From: Zoroaster sp. YZ-2022
Taxonomy: Eukaryota > Echinodermata > Asteroidea > Forcipulatida > Zoroasteridae
Direction: 5' to 3'
Assembly (NCBI GenBank): GCA_029582265.1
Contig: CM055828.1
Coordinates: forward strand, 35,065,263 to 35,129,262
DNA: 64,000 nt
Shown piece after piece: positions 43,802 through 56,700 of this stretch; position 1 is the first letter of the stretch, and every line of letters begins with the position of its first letter. Under the pieces are notes generated by a model. It was not told the DNA's origin. It did no database searches and saw only the letters and a program-made list of their open reading frames with translations. A program made the translations under genes and the position numbers.

Positions 43802-44530
43802 GGGATATCTTGATTCAAAGAGAGTAAGCATAATTTGTAGAAGCAGTTTGCCAACATTACCAATGTTGTACCTTCCCTTCAATGTATATCTTGATTCAAA
43901 GAGAGTAAGCATACTCATTGAAGCAGTTTGCCAACATTACCAATGTTGTACCTTCCTTTTAATGTATATCTTGATTCAAAGAGAGTAAGCATACTCATAG
44001 AAGCAGTTTGCCAACATTACCAATGTTGTACCTTCCCTTCAATGTATATCTTGATTCAAAGAGAGTAAGCATACTCATAGAAGCAGTTTTGCCAACATTA
44101 CCAATATTGTACCTTCCCTTCAATGTACATCTTGATTCAAAGAGAGTAAGCATACTCATAGAAGCAGTTTTGCCAACATTACCAATATTGTACCTTCCCT
44201 TCAATGTACATCTTGATTCAAAGAGAGTAAGCATACTCATAGAAGCAGTTTTGCCAACATTACCAATGCTGCACCTTCCCTTCAATGTATATCTTGATTC
44301 AAAGAGAGTAAGCATACTCATAGAAGCAGTTTTGCCAACATTACCAATGCTGCACCTTCCCTTCAATGTATATCTTGATTCAAAGAGAGTAAGCATACTC
44401 ATAGAAGCAGTTTTGCCAACATTACCAATATTGTACCTTCCCTTCAATGTATATCTTGATTCAAAGAGAGTAAGCATACTCATAGAAGCAGTTTTGCCAA
44501 CATTACCAATGTTGTACCTTCCTGTCAAGT
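43802..44530. repeat. 80/81-bp minisatellite, 9 copies
   Basis: GATTCAAAGAGAGTAAGCAT recurs at 43812, 43893, 43973, 44053, 44134, 44215, 44296, 44377 and 44458. Later units are 81 bp (TTTT for TTT). Copies are near-identical with a few shared variants (ATATTG, ATGCTG), suggesting duplication of sub-blocks. Confidence 0.96.
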
Positions 44531-44626
44531 TCCTTGCAGGTTAATGTTTCATTTCATTCGTAAATATCGTTACATCCAGCTGCTTAAAGAAAGGTTAAAT
44601 TCAATAAATGGGTAGGGTGCAGACCT

Positions 44627-44705
44627 TCAAACAAATATCGGTACCGTTAACATCTTCTTACAATTGGGACATCCTCTTGCCTTGAATGTACTGGTTTCAG
44701 AGCAT
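44627..44705 (-). CDS. RAPSN: Rapsyn coding exon 6 (end of RING and stop)
   Basis: 79 nt after TATGTAG. It completes R388 and encodes [19 protein letters not shown] then VPIFV and TGA. CPNC supplies the last two zinc ligands. The acceptor pyrimidine tract is poor, but frame, motif and total length agree. Confidence 0.87.
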
Positions 44706-47700
44706 CTACATAAAATAATAAAACAATATTTATTTATTTAAAACATGTTTGTTTGTTAGACAAGTTCTTATTCAGTTTAATGATCCAGACAACAGAGTAT
44801 ATTAATTTAATAGATTGGTTGATACAGTTGATTGCTTGATGAATTATCGATATTGTCTAGTCAGGTAGAATTCAAGACAATTTTTAAAAGGAAAGTTTAA
44901 ACTATTTGCAAATTCCTAGCAACAACAAAAAAAATCGGAAATTAGTATTAGTTCAGGGGGATAAACCCATGAAATATTTCAATTAAACAAATTTTGAATA
45001 GGTAAGATAGGCGTATTTAATTCGTTGCTTAATGTTGTCTTTTCCGTTCTTTTCCGTCCTAACTTGCTTCAGCGGCCCTCCAGTGGTGTAACGGGGCGGG
45101 GAGGGGGGTGGGGGTGTAAAGAGGTATATAATGTTTAGTGGGTTTCTTGTGGTACGATGGCCTTGTAGAGGTACTGGTCACCTGTTCTATCTTACCACTC
45201 ACTGGCTTTGTTTAAAATGAATTTTTGTGTATTAGTAGTTTATTAGGGTTTGGTTTTATATTTAATTGATGTAATCTGATTGCCAGTGTAAAATGTAATA
45301 AAATAAAATAAAATAAAATAAAAATAGGTCTAGCCTTTTGTCTCCGGCCACGGCCTAAAGAGGGCGCTATCTACACAAGCAAGATTGTCATCAGGGGATC
45401 GGTACTACTGTCATGGTCTATTTCTCCATTCAAAGTATAACGATTATCACGGGAGAGTTTTCTACTTTTAAACCAAATAGCAGAATAAAAAACCGTTATT
45501 TAGGTAAAAAATAAAAGTACAACAAAATGTTCCAAAACATTTAGGAAAATGTATGGTATTTGGAAGGTGTGTCAGAGGATAGAACGCAGCCGCGATGCAG
45601 TTAGCATTTCGTGTTTGTATATAAAATTATATTATTTACTCATTCAAGCGATGGTATGTGGTGATCAGTGTATTTATACGTTTGTTTAATTGTTTGTAAA
45701 CGGATTGTAAAATAGCGCCCGGAGTGGAAGTGCATACCACTGATAGAGGGCTACAAGGTGCAGGAAGCTTCAAGGATGCAGTCTATTGTATTAATGTCCA
45801 ATATAATTATTGCTCTCCACATTAAGGTGATTTTTAATCACAGTATGTATATCCCGTAGCGGTCATCTTTGTCAGACTGGTTTACAATACAGAAAATAAG
45901 ATGGCTGATGCGTCTTGGCATTGTAATGCATCTCACCTGGTGTGGAAGATATGGCAACACTGCATGACGTGGAGACTATCATTCCTGCTACCGATTACCT
46001 CATGGCACACCCCACAGTAGAGAGATAAATCCCGCAGGTAGCGATCAAACAATGAGGCATGTTCCTGTGATGCTTTGGGGTTACCAAGGGCACGGTGAAG
46101 CTGGTGCATCAACCAATGGGAACGAAGCATACTCATCTAGGAAATTAAATTAGGGAAGGGGATGTCAACTGATGACATAAATAGACCTTAGGAAATTTTA
46201 AGAATGGTGTTTCTCCTGAAGACGATCAGAGCATACTGATCGAAACGTCGAGTTAGTTAGTTAGAACTAATTACTACTCAATAGAGAATTTCACATGGTG
46301 TCACCGCAATTAGTCTTACTTATCCTCTTCACCATGCAAAACTGCAAGTTTTAAGAATGGCGTTCATCCTGTCATTAACAAAACCACAAATCAGATTGGG
46401 AAGAATTGTTTTTATATAACAAGAACACTTGTCTCAGCTCAGCAAACTCGTTTGGGGGTGATGGGAGTGATGGTAGGCAGATTAGATGTGTCCTAGCTTC
46501 CGGGGAAAACTGATTTAATCATTCACTGGAAGTCATCCACTTTCAAATAAAACTTATAAGAAAAAAATATATATCACTGTAAAATAGCAGATGAGTTTAT
46601 TAATTGATATAAAAGGTCGTCATTTAAGTTCCTAAATCAACCCCGAACTTGTCAGTAGAGTTCTAATTGCTTGTTTGAGGTTTCTAATTGCTTATCAGGA
46701 TGGGGATTTGTAGGATATTTTTTTAAAGAGGCAATAATTGTATGATCTTGGCCTACATAATTTGCGCAAAAGCAATACAAATATTAATAGTCTCCGATTT
46801 GTAGTGACTTACTTTGTTTCCCACTGCTGTTGCCAGCTCCAACGCCCGTTTGTTGACGTCCACGGCCTGGTTAACGAAAATGAGTTTGTACAATTACTAA
46901 ACACTTGTGTCAATATCCTTTTTTCAATGTAGCTTTCTTTGGTGTTATAACAATAATAGACAGCGGTGTAGCCAGGACTTTTTCAGGGGGGGGGGGAGGG
47001 GCATGGGTTTTTTCCCTTTTCTTTTTCTTTTCTGTTTTTTGGGGCACTATGCGGATTTTTCGTGGGGGGTCACTGGAAATTTGTGGGGGGCACCTGCCCC
47101 CAGGCCCACCCCCCTGTGGCTACGCCGCTCCTTCTAGATCGATTTTAGGAGGGGCATATTGGCTCAAAATTAGAAAATAAATTAGTATTTGTTAATATTT
47201 GAACATGGTTGATTTTCAAAAAGGGGGCTTATCCACCAACCCCTAACCCTTGCACCCCCCGATCCGCCAATGGGGCTTTCTTGTATAGGCACTAAACTTG
47301 AATCTCAGTCGTTTTACCTTATTAAATTGTCTCATCATGACAAGGGTCTTTGCCATTCCCGACAGAACCTGGAGTTGTCCTAGTCTGTCGCCCACTTCCA
47401 CCGCAATACTCAGTGAAGATTCGTAGCGTGGATACGCCCTCTGTTGTTGGGAAATTACAGTAAAAAGTAATAACATTATCTGTTTTGAAAAATAAGAAAA
47501 CCCTGGTGTCGCATTTTTTTTCTTCTCTTCCGCAAACTAGACACGTTGTTGTAACACTTTATTGAAAATCCCATACTTGAGAAATACCATTAAAACCTGT
47601 ACGCAATGTTTTCCCCTTCCGGTCTTCTACCCTTTTTTCAGAGCGACCCAGGCTGCATCCCTGGGTGAAAGAGCGGATCTTAAGGGGATCTTGGGGATTC

Positions 47701-50700
47701 TCTTTATCTATCTCTTTATTTATCACCAAAATCCTAGCTACTTTGCCCGCCAGAACCCCACTTCCTAGGGTTCACCCCACTTCCTAGGGTTCACCCCACT
47801 TCCTAGGGTTCACCCCATGACCCCACGCCGTGCTGACGCCTACGGCACCAAATTTTGACCCCTCTTTCCTCAATTCGTGGATCCGTCCTTCGGGAGGAGA
47901 TTTCTATTTTTGGCATTTTGACTCCACTGAGTCAAAATCTAGGATTCCGTCTAAAATATTGAAGTTGATTAGGCCTCGGCCCTCATCGACACCAGGGGCC
48001 AGATATTTACAGCAGTCAGTTGAAAGGTGATGCCCAATGTATTTTTTGCAAACGACGTAGAGACGCGTAGCTTGTTTATTTTTTCTGGAATTCGGGATGA
48101 TAAGACGTTATATCCTAAAATAACTTGATATGTGTAGGCCCTATATGGTTTTCCGTTGATTATTGACGAAAGCCCGCGGTGTAGGCTGTACTATTATTGG
48201 ATTCCCACGTACGCTCTGGGTCAGACGAAACATACATGAACATGTAACATTTGTAGCTTTGCATGTTGAAAAGGATAGTAAAGACACCATGTGAAATTCT
48301 CAATTGATTAGTAATTAGTTCTGAAAAGAACTAGTTCTGAAATGAACATGTTAAATACAAAAGTAATTACCCGAATTATAACCCAAAACTTTCTTTCTGT
48401 GAAATTGGTGATGCTACCAAACATCCTGAGGAATTATCCCTTCTGAGATGCTTTTAGTTTTGTGAAAACGTCGAATGTGTTACAAACATGAAACGGATCG
48501 CATTTACAGACATTGGTTGGTTTCTGTACATATCTCTTTATTCTTATAAAGTATGGATGCATTTACAGACATTTGTTGGTTTTTATACATATCTCTTGAT
48601 TCTTATAAAGTATGGATGCATTTACAGATATTGGTTGGTTTTTATACACATCTCTTGATTCTTATAAAGTATGGATGCATTTACCGACAAAAACGAGGTG
48701 ATTTGCGTAGCCCTGCACTTATTAAAATCTTGATTTGTATTTAATTCTTCAATTTATTTTTTCCAACAAGTCCAAAAAGGTCTCGTAGTCGTAAAAAAAA
48801 ACCATTTCGAATCCCTGGCACCCATTTTCAGGGGTGGGGAGACGAGGGGGAGGGGAGAAGGTCTTGTCTTTACCTCACAGTCACCTCGTTTCCGATGAAT
48901 ATCAGCGAAGATACAAAGACATCGGGCCTGTATGGTTCGATCACTCAGCTGCAACGCCATTTTCATTGCCTCCTAGAAGAAACAAATAATGTAAAAAGAA
49001 AAGACAAATTATTTTATATTTCTTTTTTTAATTTTTTTTAATTTATTAATTTACCTTTCAGAGCATGCATGTAAACAAATGGTTTTGTTTTGAGATGCTG
49101 AAAAGAACCAATAGTTGGAATCGACTTTTTGACAACATCACAGAGTCAGTCTTGGCACTTGAGCTCGCCGGCTCTGGGGCAACGAGCAACAATTCAGTGC
49201 CTGTCATCTCAGAATAACTTAGCACTTCCCCAAAAAGTCTCCCCAATAACGGAAAGGCCATGCCTTGGCCACTTGGATTTTACGAGTTTACAATTTTTTA
49301 TGGCCCTTAGATTTTGACATACAGAACGTGTCCAGCACTGAACCACGTCAACCTTGGTGGTCCACTTAACCGCATTTTGCTCAAAAGCCGCACAGCATGG
49401 AACCGCAGTGCAAACAAGATTATTATCTAACTATTATTGGATATCCCTGTTGCTATGGTAGTTTGTCTTTATTATTAGGGTTTCTCCAGCTCGTGGTCAC
49501 GACAATTTGTTATACTTATAGTTTGGTGAGGAGGAACTCGAAACCGGAAGCGAACCTGTCGCTAGGCGACACAGGCTCTGGGATTGCAGCAGTGAGCGTT
49601 GAGCAGTATGGCCTATGTGGGTGATTATTTGTTCGTATGTAGGCCTATGTCTGCTTTTGGAGTTCGTCATTCAGTTTTAGCCTCAGTTCAGAATTGATGT
49701 TATGATTAATGAGGAAAGGTGTAGAAGCAATCAGTAATAGCGAACTTGATTTTCCGAGAAAAATTAATGAAAATTTACATCGCTATGTAATAATTATGTC
49801 CGGGTAGCGAGACAGAAGTAAATTCGCACAGGAGAGTCACGATTTGTCTTCTCAGAAATATGGGAGAACCTAAGATATAATGATTTCGTAGGAAAGGCCT
49901 GTTATTTAAGGTAGGTATAACCCCACTGTTTATTCAATCATCCAGAGTATGGCGCTTACAACTTGTTCTTGTTCGTGTCCACCACTTATAGCTATAAAAG
50001 AAACAAGGAAAGCAACGTTAATTGCCTTCAACTTTGTTTTGATAATGTATCCCATATGAAGGTCAAGAACAAAAGGTCAAGTTCAAGAGTCATGACCTAT
50101 GACCCCCTTCAATAGCGCCATTTCATCTTATTGACAGACCGGTTAGGCTGTATAAGTTCCCAAGGGTGTACCCCCACGCTAAATAACACTAGTGTCTGAT
50201 TCCATGTGTCAGGTCATTACCATAAAACGTAAACATTTCTCTCTCTCTTTCTCTCTCTGTGAAAATAAATGTTTGTTGTGCCTCTTGAAATAATTGAGAT
50301 TGTGGAAATATGGACTCACATCATTGCATTAGCTTTTGGGCTTCTACTTTTAAGCAAATTTTTTTCTCTTGAAAGATCGGTGGTAATTGATGGGAAAGCG
50401 GAAGCTGAGATGCATTTGCAAGATGGCTCAGTGTTTAGAGTGTTTGCCTTTTTGGGATATTATACTTTTGTAGAGTTGGTTATATCTGGGTTTGAATATC
50501 TTAAAATTCCATTGGCTTTGCCTCGACAAATTTACAGAAAAAGAGAAAAAAAGAAGAGATTTAACAACTGTGAACTGTTTGGGATGTTATACTCTTGTCA
50601 TGTTAGCAGATTTAATGCGGAACACCCCAAGGACACACGGAATCATTTGGCGATGGTTGGGAGACCAACGAAATTGTTGAACTGTTTATTCGGTGTCAAG

Positions 50701-53700
50701 GCGGGTCGATAACGGCATATACAGTAATCCTCATGAGGGTTTTGGCGGGTTCATAATTTATAGACTGTACAATGAAATTCGCCAATAACTACGGCTAATT
50801 ACTTTTGTTCAAAGATTTATGACTACGACAAAAAGAGCCAAATAATTATATATCGAGGAGGAAGGAACACTCCTTGGTTCGACATCATGGCTTCACAATT
50901 TCGATAGAATTGGCGAGCACATGAGGAACGGAATACGGCACAAACATGATCAGCTCAAAGGTTGGCCTTTATGTTCACGGACCCTTTCATCCAAGTTATC
51001 GGAATTTGCCCTTTCCTCATTCATATATAGACATTGACGGATTGGGGGTGGCATGTGTCCCCTTTTTCGCCATTGATATCAATATTTTACTCAAGATTTT
51101 TTGTTTGTGTCTCAGTTTGTGGTCATTATGTCTCCGTTTGCCTACCCCTAACTTTTCGAGACCATGGATGGCAAATTTTTCTTGTGCAAGTTGGAGACTC
51201 CTTACAAACAGAAATTAAAGCTTACACTATGCTACAAAATAGGCTAAAATCCCTTTGTAAGTTGTCACCTCAAACCTCACACCACATATAAATGCCATGT
51301 GCCACGACCCCTTTTAGAGGGAATTAGTGTCCATAACTATCAAAATGATGAATAACTGTACCGACAGTCATGTCATTCACAGTGTGGTTGATGTTTAACG
51401 TACGTGCATGGATGATTATAAGATAAGAGATATATTTTGCTTTCTGGATCAGTTAAAAATTTCCACTATAGTCTCGGGGGGGGGGGGATACAATGAACCC
51501 CAGATTTCCTTCTCGAAGCATAGGCCCTAATGGATTAGCGACAAAAGACTTTTGCTGCAGAAACTCTGCTTGTCACCAAATAGACAAAACCTTCCCGGGT
51601 GCTTCAAAAATAAGTTGAAATACCCTTCAAAATAGGCATAAAATGACTTTGCAATTATTTTTCAAGGGCGTTCGTTCTTCACTCTCTTCAGTCAGCGACT
51701 CGCACGGTCGAATTTTTTTTTCTTGAAAACTTCCCGACAGCGAATTCTGGTTATTAGTAGTAATCGAGTTTGGCGTTTGACGACTCTCCTTCAGAAGACT
51801 TTAGCCGTCGGCAGTGCCCTTTTGTCCCCTGAAAGACTGGATGAAGGATGGGGTATGCCGGACGGAAAGAATATGCTATTTATTCTGATCCCAGCGTTAA
51901 CTTTTCCAAATCCATTTATTTTTTCTCTCCAGGCATTTCACCGTTGCCATGGGAAACTTTTGGGTTAGGCCATTGAAAAGTGCTTCAACCTTGAAATGGA
52001 TGCCAGACGATTTGATTTCACGACGAGACTGAAGGGTTTTAAGAATTTAAGAATGGTTAGATATTGTGCAGAATTTAAATAACCATCTGAAAGTATTAAA
52101 CAATACACTGCAGTCCACTGAGTTCATGCACATTGATTGCGGTCCACAGTTCAATAATTAATAATAGAACATATTATTTGCTTTTATTAGGCTAGAACTC
52201 TTTCAGAAGACAAGTCAGTTTTTTCAGTGGGGACTCAGGAATTTCGTAAGGTGCACTTCGGTCGCACTCACATGGAAGACCTTATGTTTATCATAGAAAA
52301 CATGATTTTCAGTTGGAAGGAAGAGACCTGAAGGAACAGCATGCATGGGCGTAAATACGTGAAGGGGTATGGAGAATAAATACCCATCATTTTTTGTCCA
52401 GGGGATAGTGCATAGTATAATCTCCCCACTCATTGTAAGGTTGTGCCAGACATCCGACCGAAACTGTCATTACCCGGTTCCATTTTCGGTTCCAATTACC
52501 CGTAAACGACCCGTAAAATTTCGACTGAACATTTAGCCACACGAATGAAGTTTCCGATTTTTTGTTAAAAAAGTGTGTGTGGAATGGGGATGCTACGAGT
52601 CGTTTTTAATATCATAGAGGCTGGAAATTATTATGACTCTAATAAAACAAGAGAAACTTGTGTTTATATTGCATATTTTATACAATTTGGAGTATTATTT
52701 TTTTCCCCAAAGTTGTTTATGGGTACCTGGGTATCCGAAGATTTCCAATTTCTGGTATCTGTGGTTCACGAAGTAACCAACAATGCACAGCCTTAACTCA
52801 TTGAGCCCAGTAAAAATAAGTTACGTGTGAAAAATTGTTTGGGGCATTGTTTTCAAAAATTTACAAGTTCTCAGAATATTCCCAAAAATACGGTAACAAT
52901 TTCAAACACTTTCCCAAAAATTTCCTCAAAGACATTTCCATTTCCCTCCCCCCCCCCCCAAAAAAAATCAGACAGCTACGAACTTACTGGGTTAACTCAA
53001 TGTGAGAGGCCAACACAATCAACAAGGAGGAATTGAGAGAGAAATACACGAGGACTAAAAGGAAGACAAGAACTGTGAAGCTGATGACTGACTGATCAAT
53101 AATTGATCGACTGGTCGATTGATTGATTGATTGATTGATACTTTGATAGATGAATGAATTGTGAGCGGAAAGGCAAGAAAGTCGTAAGCTGAAAGATAAA
53201 TTTGTTTTTACTGATAGCGATTAATTTACTAATTGATTGATTGATTGATAGACTTCTGACTGATTTACTGTTTGACAGATTGATTAATTAATTAATTGAT
53301 TGATTGGTTGATGGTATATTGATTGACTGACTCCAAGATCAATATTAAATAAAAACATTTCCTTTATCTAGTAATTGCAATCAACACAAGCAGCTGTTCT
53401 GGCCAAACATCAGTCACATATAGCTTTAAATGTATTATTTTCTGTATTTATTATTCAATGGAAATGCCAAGATTGTCAATACAATTTTCTTCGGGATCTC
53501 TGTGCTTGTTGTTCAGCGGGTTTTTCCAAGAGACAACCTTGTACTTAGCGCGTGGGAACAGGGACCGAGGAGGGTACAGAGGGACAGTCATCGACCCTTC
53601 TTGGAACCACTCCAAATTAAACTCAGAGGGCGACTATGAGACGGTGTTACTTTAGATCCACAGACAGGACACTCTCGAGGCCTTCGAGGGTGCGATTCCC

Positions 53701-56700
53701 TCCAATATTTTCCCTGTTTTGTGAAATTGGAGGGTGGAGAGATCGATGTTTTGAAATTCCAGTGAATGGTTTGTTTGTATAGGCTGTGTTGACATAGGGC
53801 ACATGTTCGTGTACTTTCGTTTTCACAGGATCGACACATTCAGAATTTGTGCATTATGCCAATATTACTCTTCTAAATCCCCAATTGTAAGCTTTTAGCC
53901 CGGAATGAAAAACTGAAGGATCACTCACTATACCGAGTATAGTATACCGAACTATTTAGTATACTTAGTATACCGAGCTATTAGGATTTCGGATGATTAT
54001 TACGGCTATTTATGAGTACTATATAGCCTATTATTCACTATTTATGAGTACTATATATTATTCATATTTCGAAAATATAACAAAGTTCGATAACCCATAA
54101 TGAAAAATAAATATGCTTTAATCGAGATTGTCGGTGATGGGGAAAACATCGATCACTACTATCGTGGTGATCGATTGTAAATAAACCGAATAGGCCTACA
54201 CCTACATACATTTTTCACAGTTAGGCCAATCTCAATAAATTATGAGCTAATTCAACTGAAACCTTCAAGGGAAAGTTTCTATACTCAATAATTCATAAAA
54301 TATGGGTGAATAAAATGACCCACCAGAAATATATTCTGACTTTTAATGATAGGCCTAGGGCATAAGTTTGGTAACAAACCTCAAAGGAACCGTGTGTGGA
54401 ACAAACACTTAAAAAACACGTCTGCATGATTTACGAAAACCTTTGAGGTTTTTTATGTTATGGTTCACGAACAAACACCTCCAAGTTCGTAGGAAATCGT
54501 TAATCTTTAAGGGATTACAGTGTTTTCTGAGCCTTGGGGAAACGGATTTACCTGATGCGGAAAATAAGTTCGTATCAAATTAATTGCGATAATTTGCCCT
54601 CTGACCTCGATGTGCATGTATCCCAGCGGTATACCATCCCATAAGGCACTCTAGTCTGGGTCCATTCTAAACTTACCCCTTACGTGTTAATTTAGCTAGT
54701 TTGATCATGAACCTCGAACTCGTATTGTCTGAGGTGTTATCAGAGACAAACAAGGGGAGAGGTAATTGACAGAAAAGGCCTTTTAAACCGCTATGGATGA
54801 TGATTAACCATACATTTCTTTTTTACTTCTCACGCTATGAAACATCACCCAAAATTGACATGGGTCAAAGACTATTTTGAATTAGACAATTCACTCATCA
54901 GACACTTCACTCATCAGACACGCAAGTACCCATTGAGACAAATACATCTTCTGATAACGGTTTGAGCATTCGTTTGCAATTCGGACGAAAAATCCAAATG
55001 ACTGGACCAGAAAGAAATAATGGATGACTGTACAATTTGTCTCAACAAGAAATCGCTTCTTCAACGAACATGTGTTGATTTACGTGATTGTTAATTCTTT
55101 TGTTCCCCTGAAATCACCACAATATTAGTGACCAAATACAAAGACAGCGTACTTCCTTGTATTTTTAGCCAAATAATTTCGGATTAAATTTGGTACAGTT
55201 ATCAATTATTGTCTACCTCCAGACCACAATTGAAGACAAAATCTGGGCAATTAATAATCCCTGGAGTTGACATATCCACTTAAGCGTCTTGCAATAAGCC
55301 TTATTAATATTAGGCTATTCTGTATTGACCTAATTTTAATGATACGGTTAGAAGTAGTTTGACATGTTGACGTTGTACTCAATATTGGTGCATTTTCATT
55401 TCCTGAAAAAGCACACGCTTTGATCTTTTTATTTATTAACTTAAAAGGTTTTGGTAACACAGTTTACTTACTCTACGCAAATCACGGAATTTAATTAATT
55501 TTGAGACCGGTTTGAGGTTGTGAGATCGTCACGACACTGCTAGCTGTGTATGTATGCAGTGCAAGTAAACAATTGTCATGCTCGCCGTCTGTTCTAGGCT
55601 TTCTCCCATACAAATTCACGTGACCAAAACGAGGCTGCAAGGACAATAGACTGGCTTTTTGTATGCATTGAGATCTGCGCTATGATAGTATGCGTATCAG
55701 GAAATACGAAGATGAATATACCCCTGACATGCAATCAAGGTGGTAATTGTTTCAACTATTATTTAACACTAAAGGTTAGGGGGAGGGAGCAAAAACATAT
55801 AATAGATGACAGTTTATGTTGGAATATTGTAAGGTAAAACCATCGTAAAAAACTAAACCACCGGCACAACGAACTCGTGCACGCTTATGCACATGGATGG
55901 GTAAATCATGTTCCAATTTAAGCTTCCTTTAATTAAATTATCCGATTTATTTTTGCAGATTCAATGCCACACTTAAATCCTGCTGATAAATGGCCTATTC
56001 CTATGGTTAAACCTTGACCAAAGTATAACATTTCAGAGTATATCTTCACCCTGACATATTTTTGAATGATAGTTCCCTGACCTTATATTTCATGCTGAGC
56101 TGTTAGCTGTTTGTCATAGCCCTGTGGTGATATTGATGACATTTTAAAGAGAGTGTGGCGCCAGATTTGCACTTGTACCAAGAGAATACTTGCTTTAACT
56201 TTCATTGAAGGCTAACTAGTTGTGTTGATGTTACCAAACATCAAGACTTTCTTTACTGACACAATGATGATATAATTATATATATTTTTTTAGATGTCCT
56301 CATTGTAAAACCCATAGGAGGAAGCTCTTTTTTATTCCAGTGGCAACCAGATTTCTGAATGGTTGATGCAGCGGCGTAGCCACGGGGGGCCTGGGGGCCA
56401 CGTGACCCCATAAATTTCCAGTGCCCCCCCCCCCCCAGATGCCCCCCACGAAAAATCCCGATAGTGCCCCCAAAAAAGAAAAAGAAAAGGAAAAAAACCA
56501 TACCCCCTGGCCCCCCCACTGAAAAGCAGTGCCCCCCCCCCCCCCCGTGCCCCCACTGAAAAAGTCCTGGCTACGCCGCTGGGTTGATGTTTTGCACTTC
56601 TGATATTCCAACTGATATTCGTAGACGGAATGTCAATTATTTGGGGGTCTGGTTCATCACTATTTATCTTGTATTTTATGTGTAAAAAATATATTGGGGT

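Larger units (their letters stand above)
42743..44626. other. Tail-to-tail region between the EF-hand gene and rapsyn
   Basis: Contains a hAT-like MITE (43023-43232) and the 80-bp minisatellite (43802-44530). Both genes should end their transcripts here. Confidence 0.6.
46137..46812. other. RAPSN: Rapsyn intron 4
   Basis: Contains a Penelope 3' repeat with a ribozyme-like core (46208-46350), inserted about 70 bp from exon 5. Confidence 0.6.
47441..48873. other. RAPSN: Rapsyn intron 2
   Basis: Contains three copies of a 20-bp unit (CACTTCCTAGGGTTCACCCC, 47,758-47,818), a Penelope fragment (48248-48350) and the 59-bp tandem repeat (48500-48690). Confidence 0.6.

Noticed and set aside
43802..44530. 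CRISPR-like array
   Set aside because: Units are contiguous and near-identical with no variable spacers, and the DNA is metazoan. It is a minisatellite.
43995..44544. Two long open frames (177 and 178 codons) on opposite strands with repeated peptides
   Set aside because: They are translations of the 80/81-bp minisatellite; 81 is a multiple of three, so frames stay open by chance.
50269..50712. 147-codon plus-strand frame in rapsyn intron 1
   Set aside because: No recognisable domain, no splice or start context, and it contains a decayed tRNA-like SINE head.
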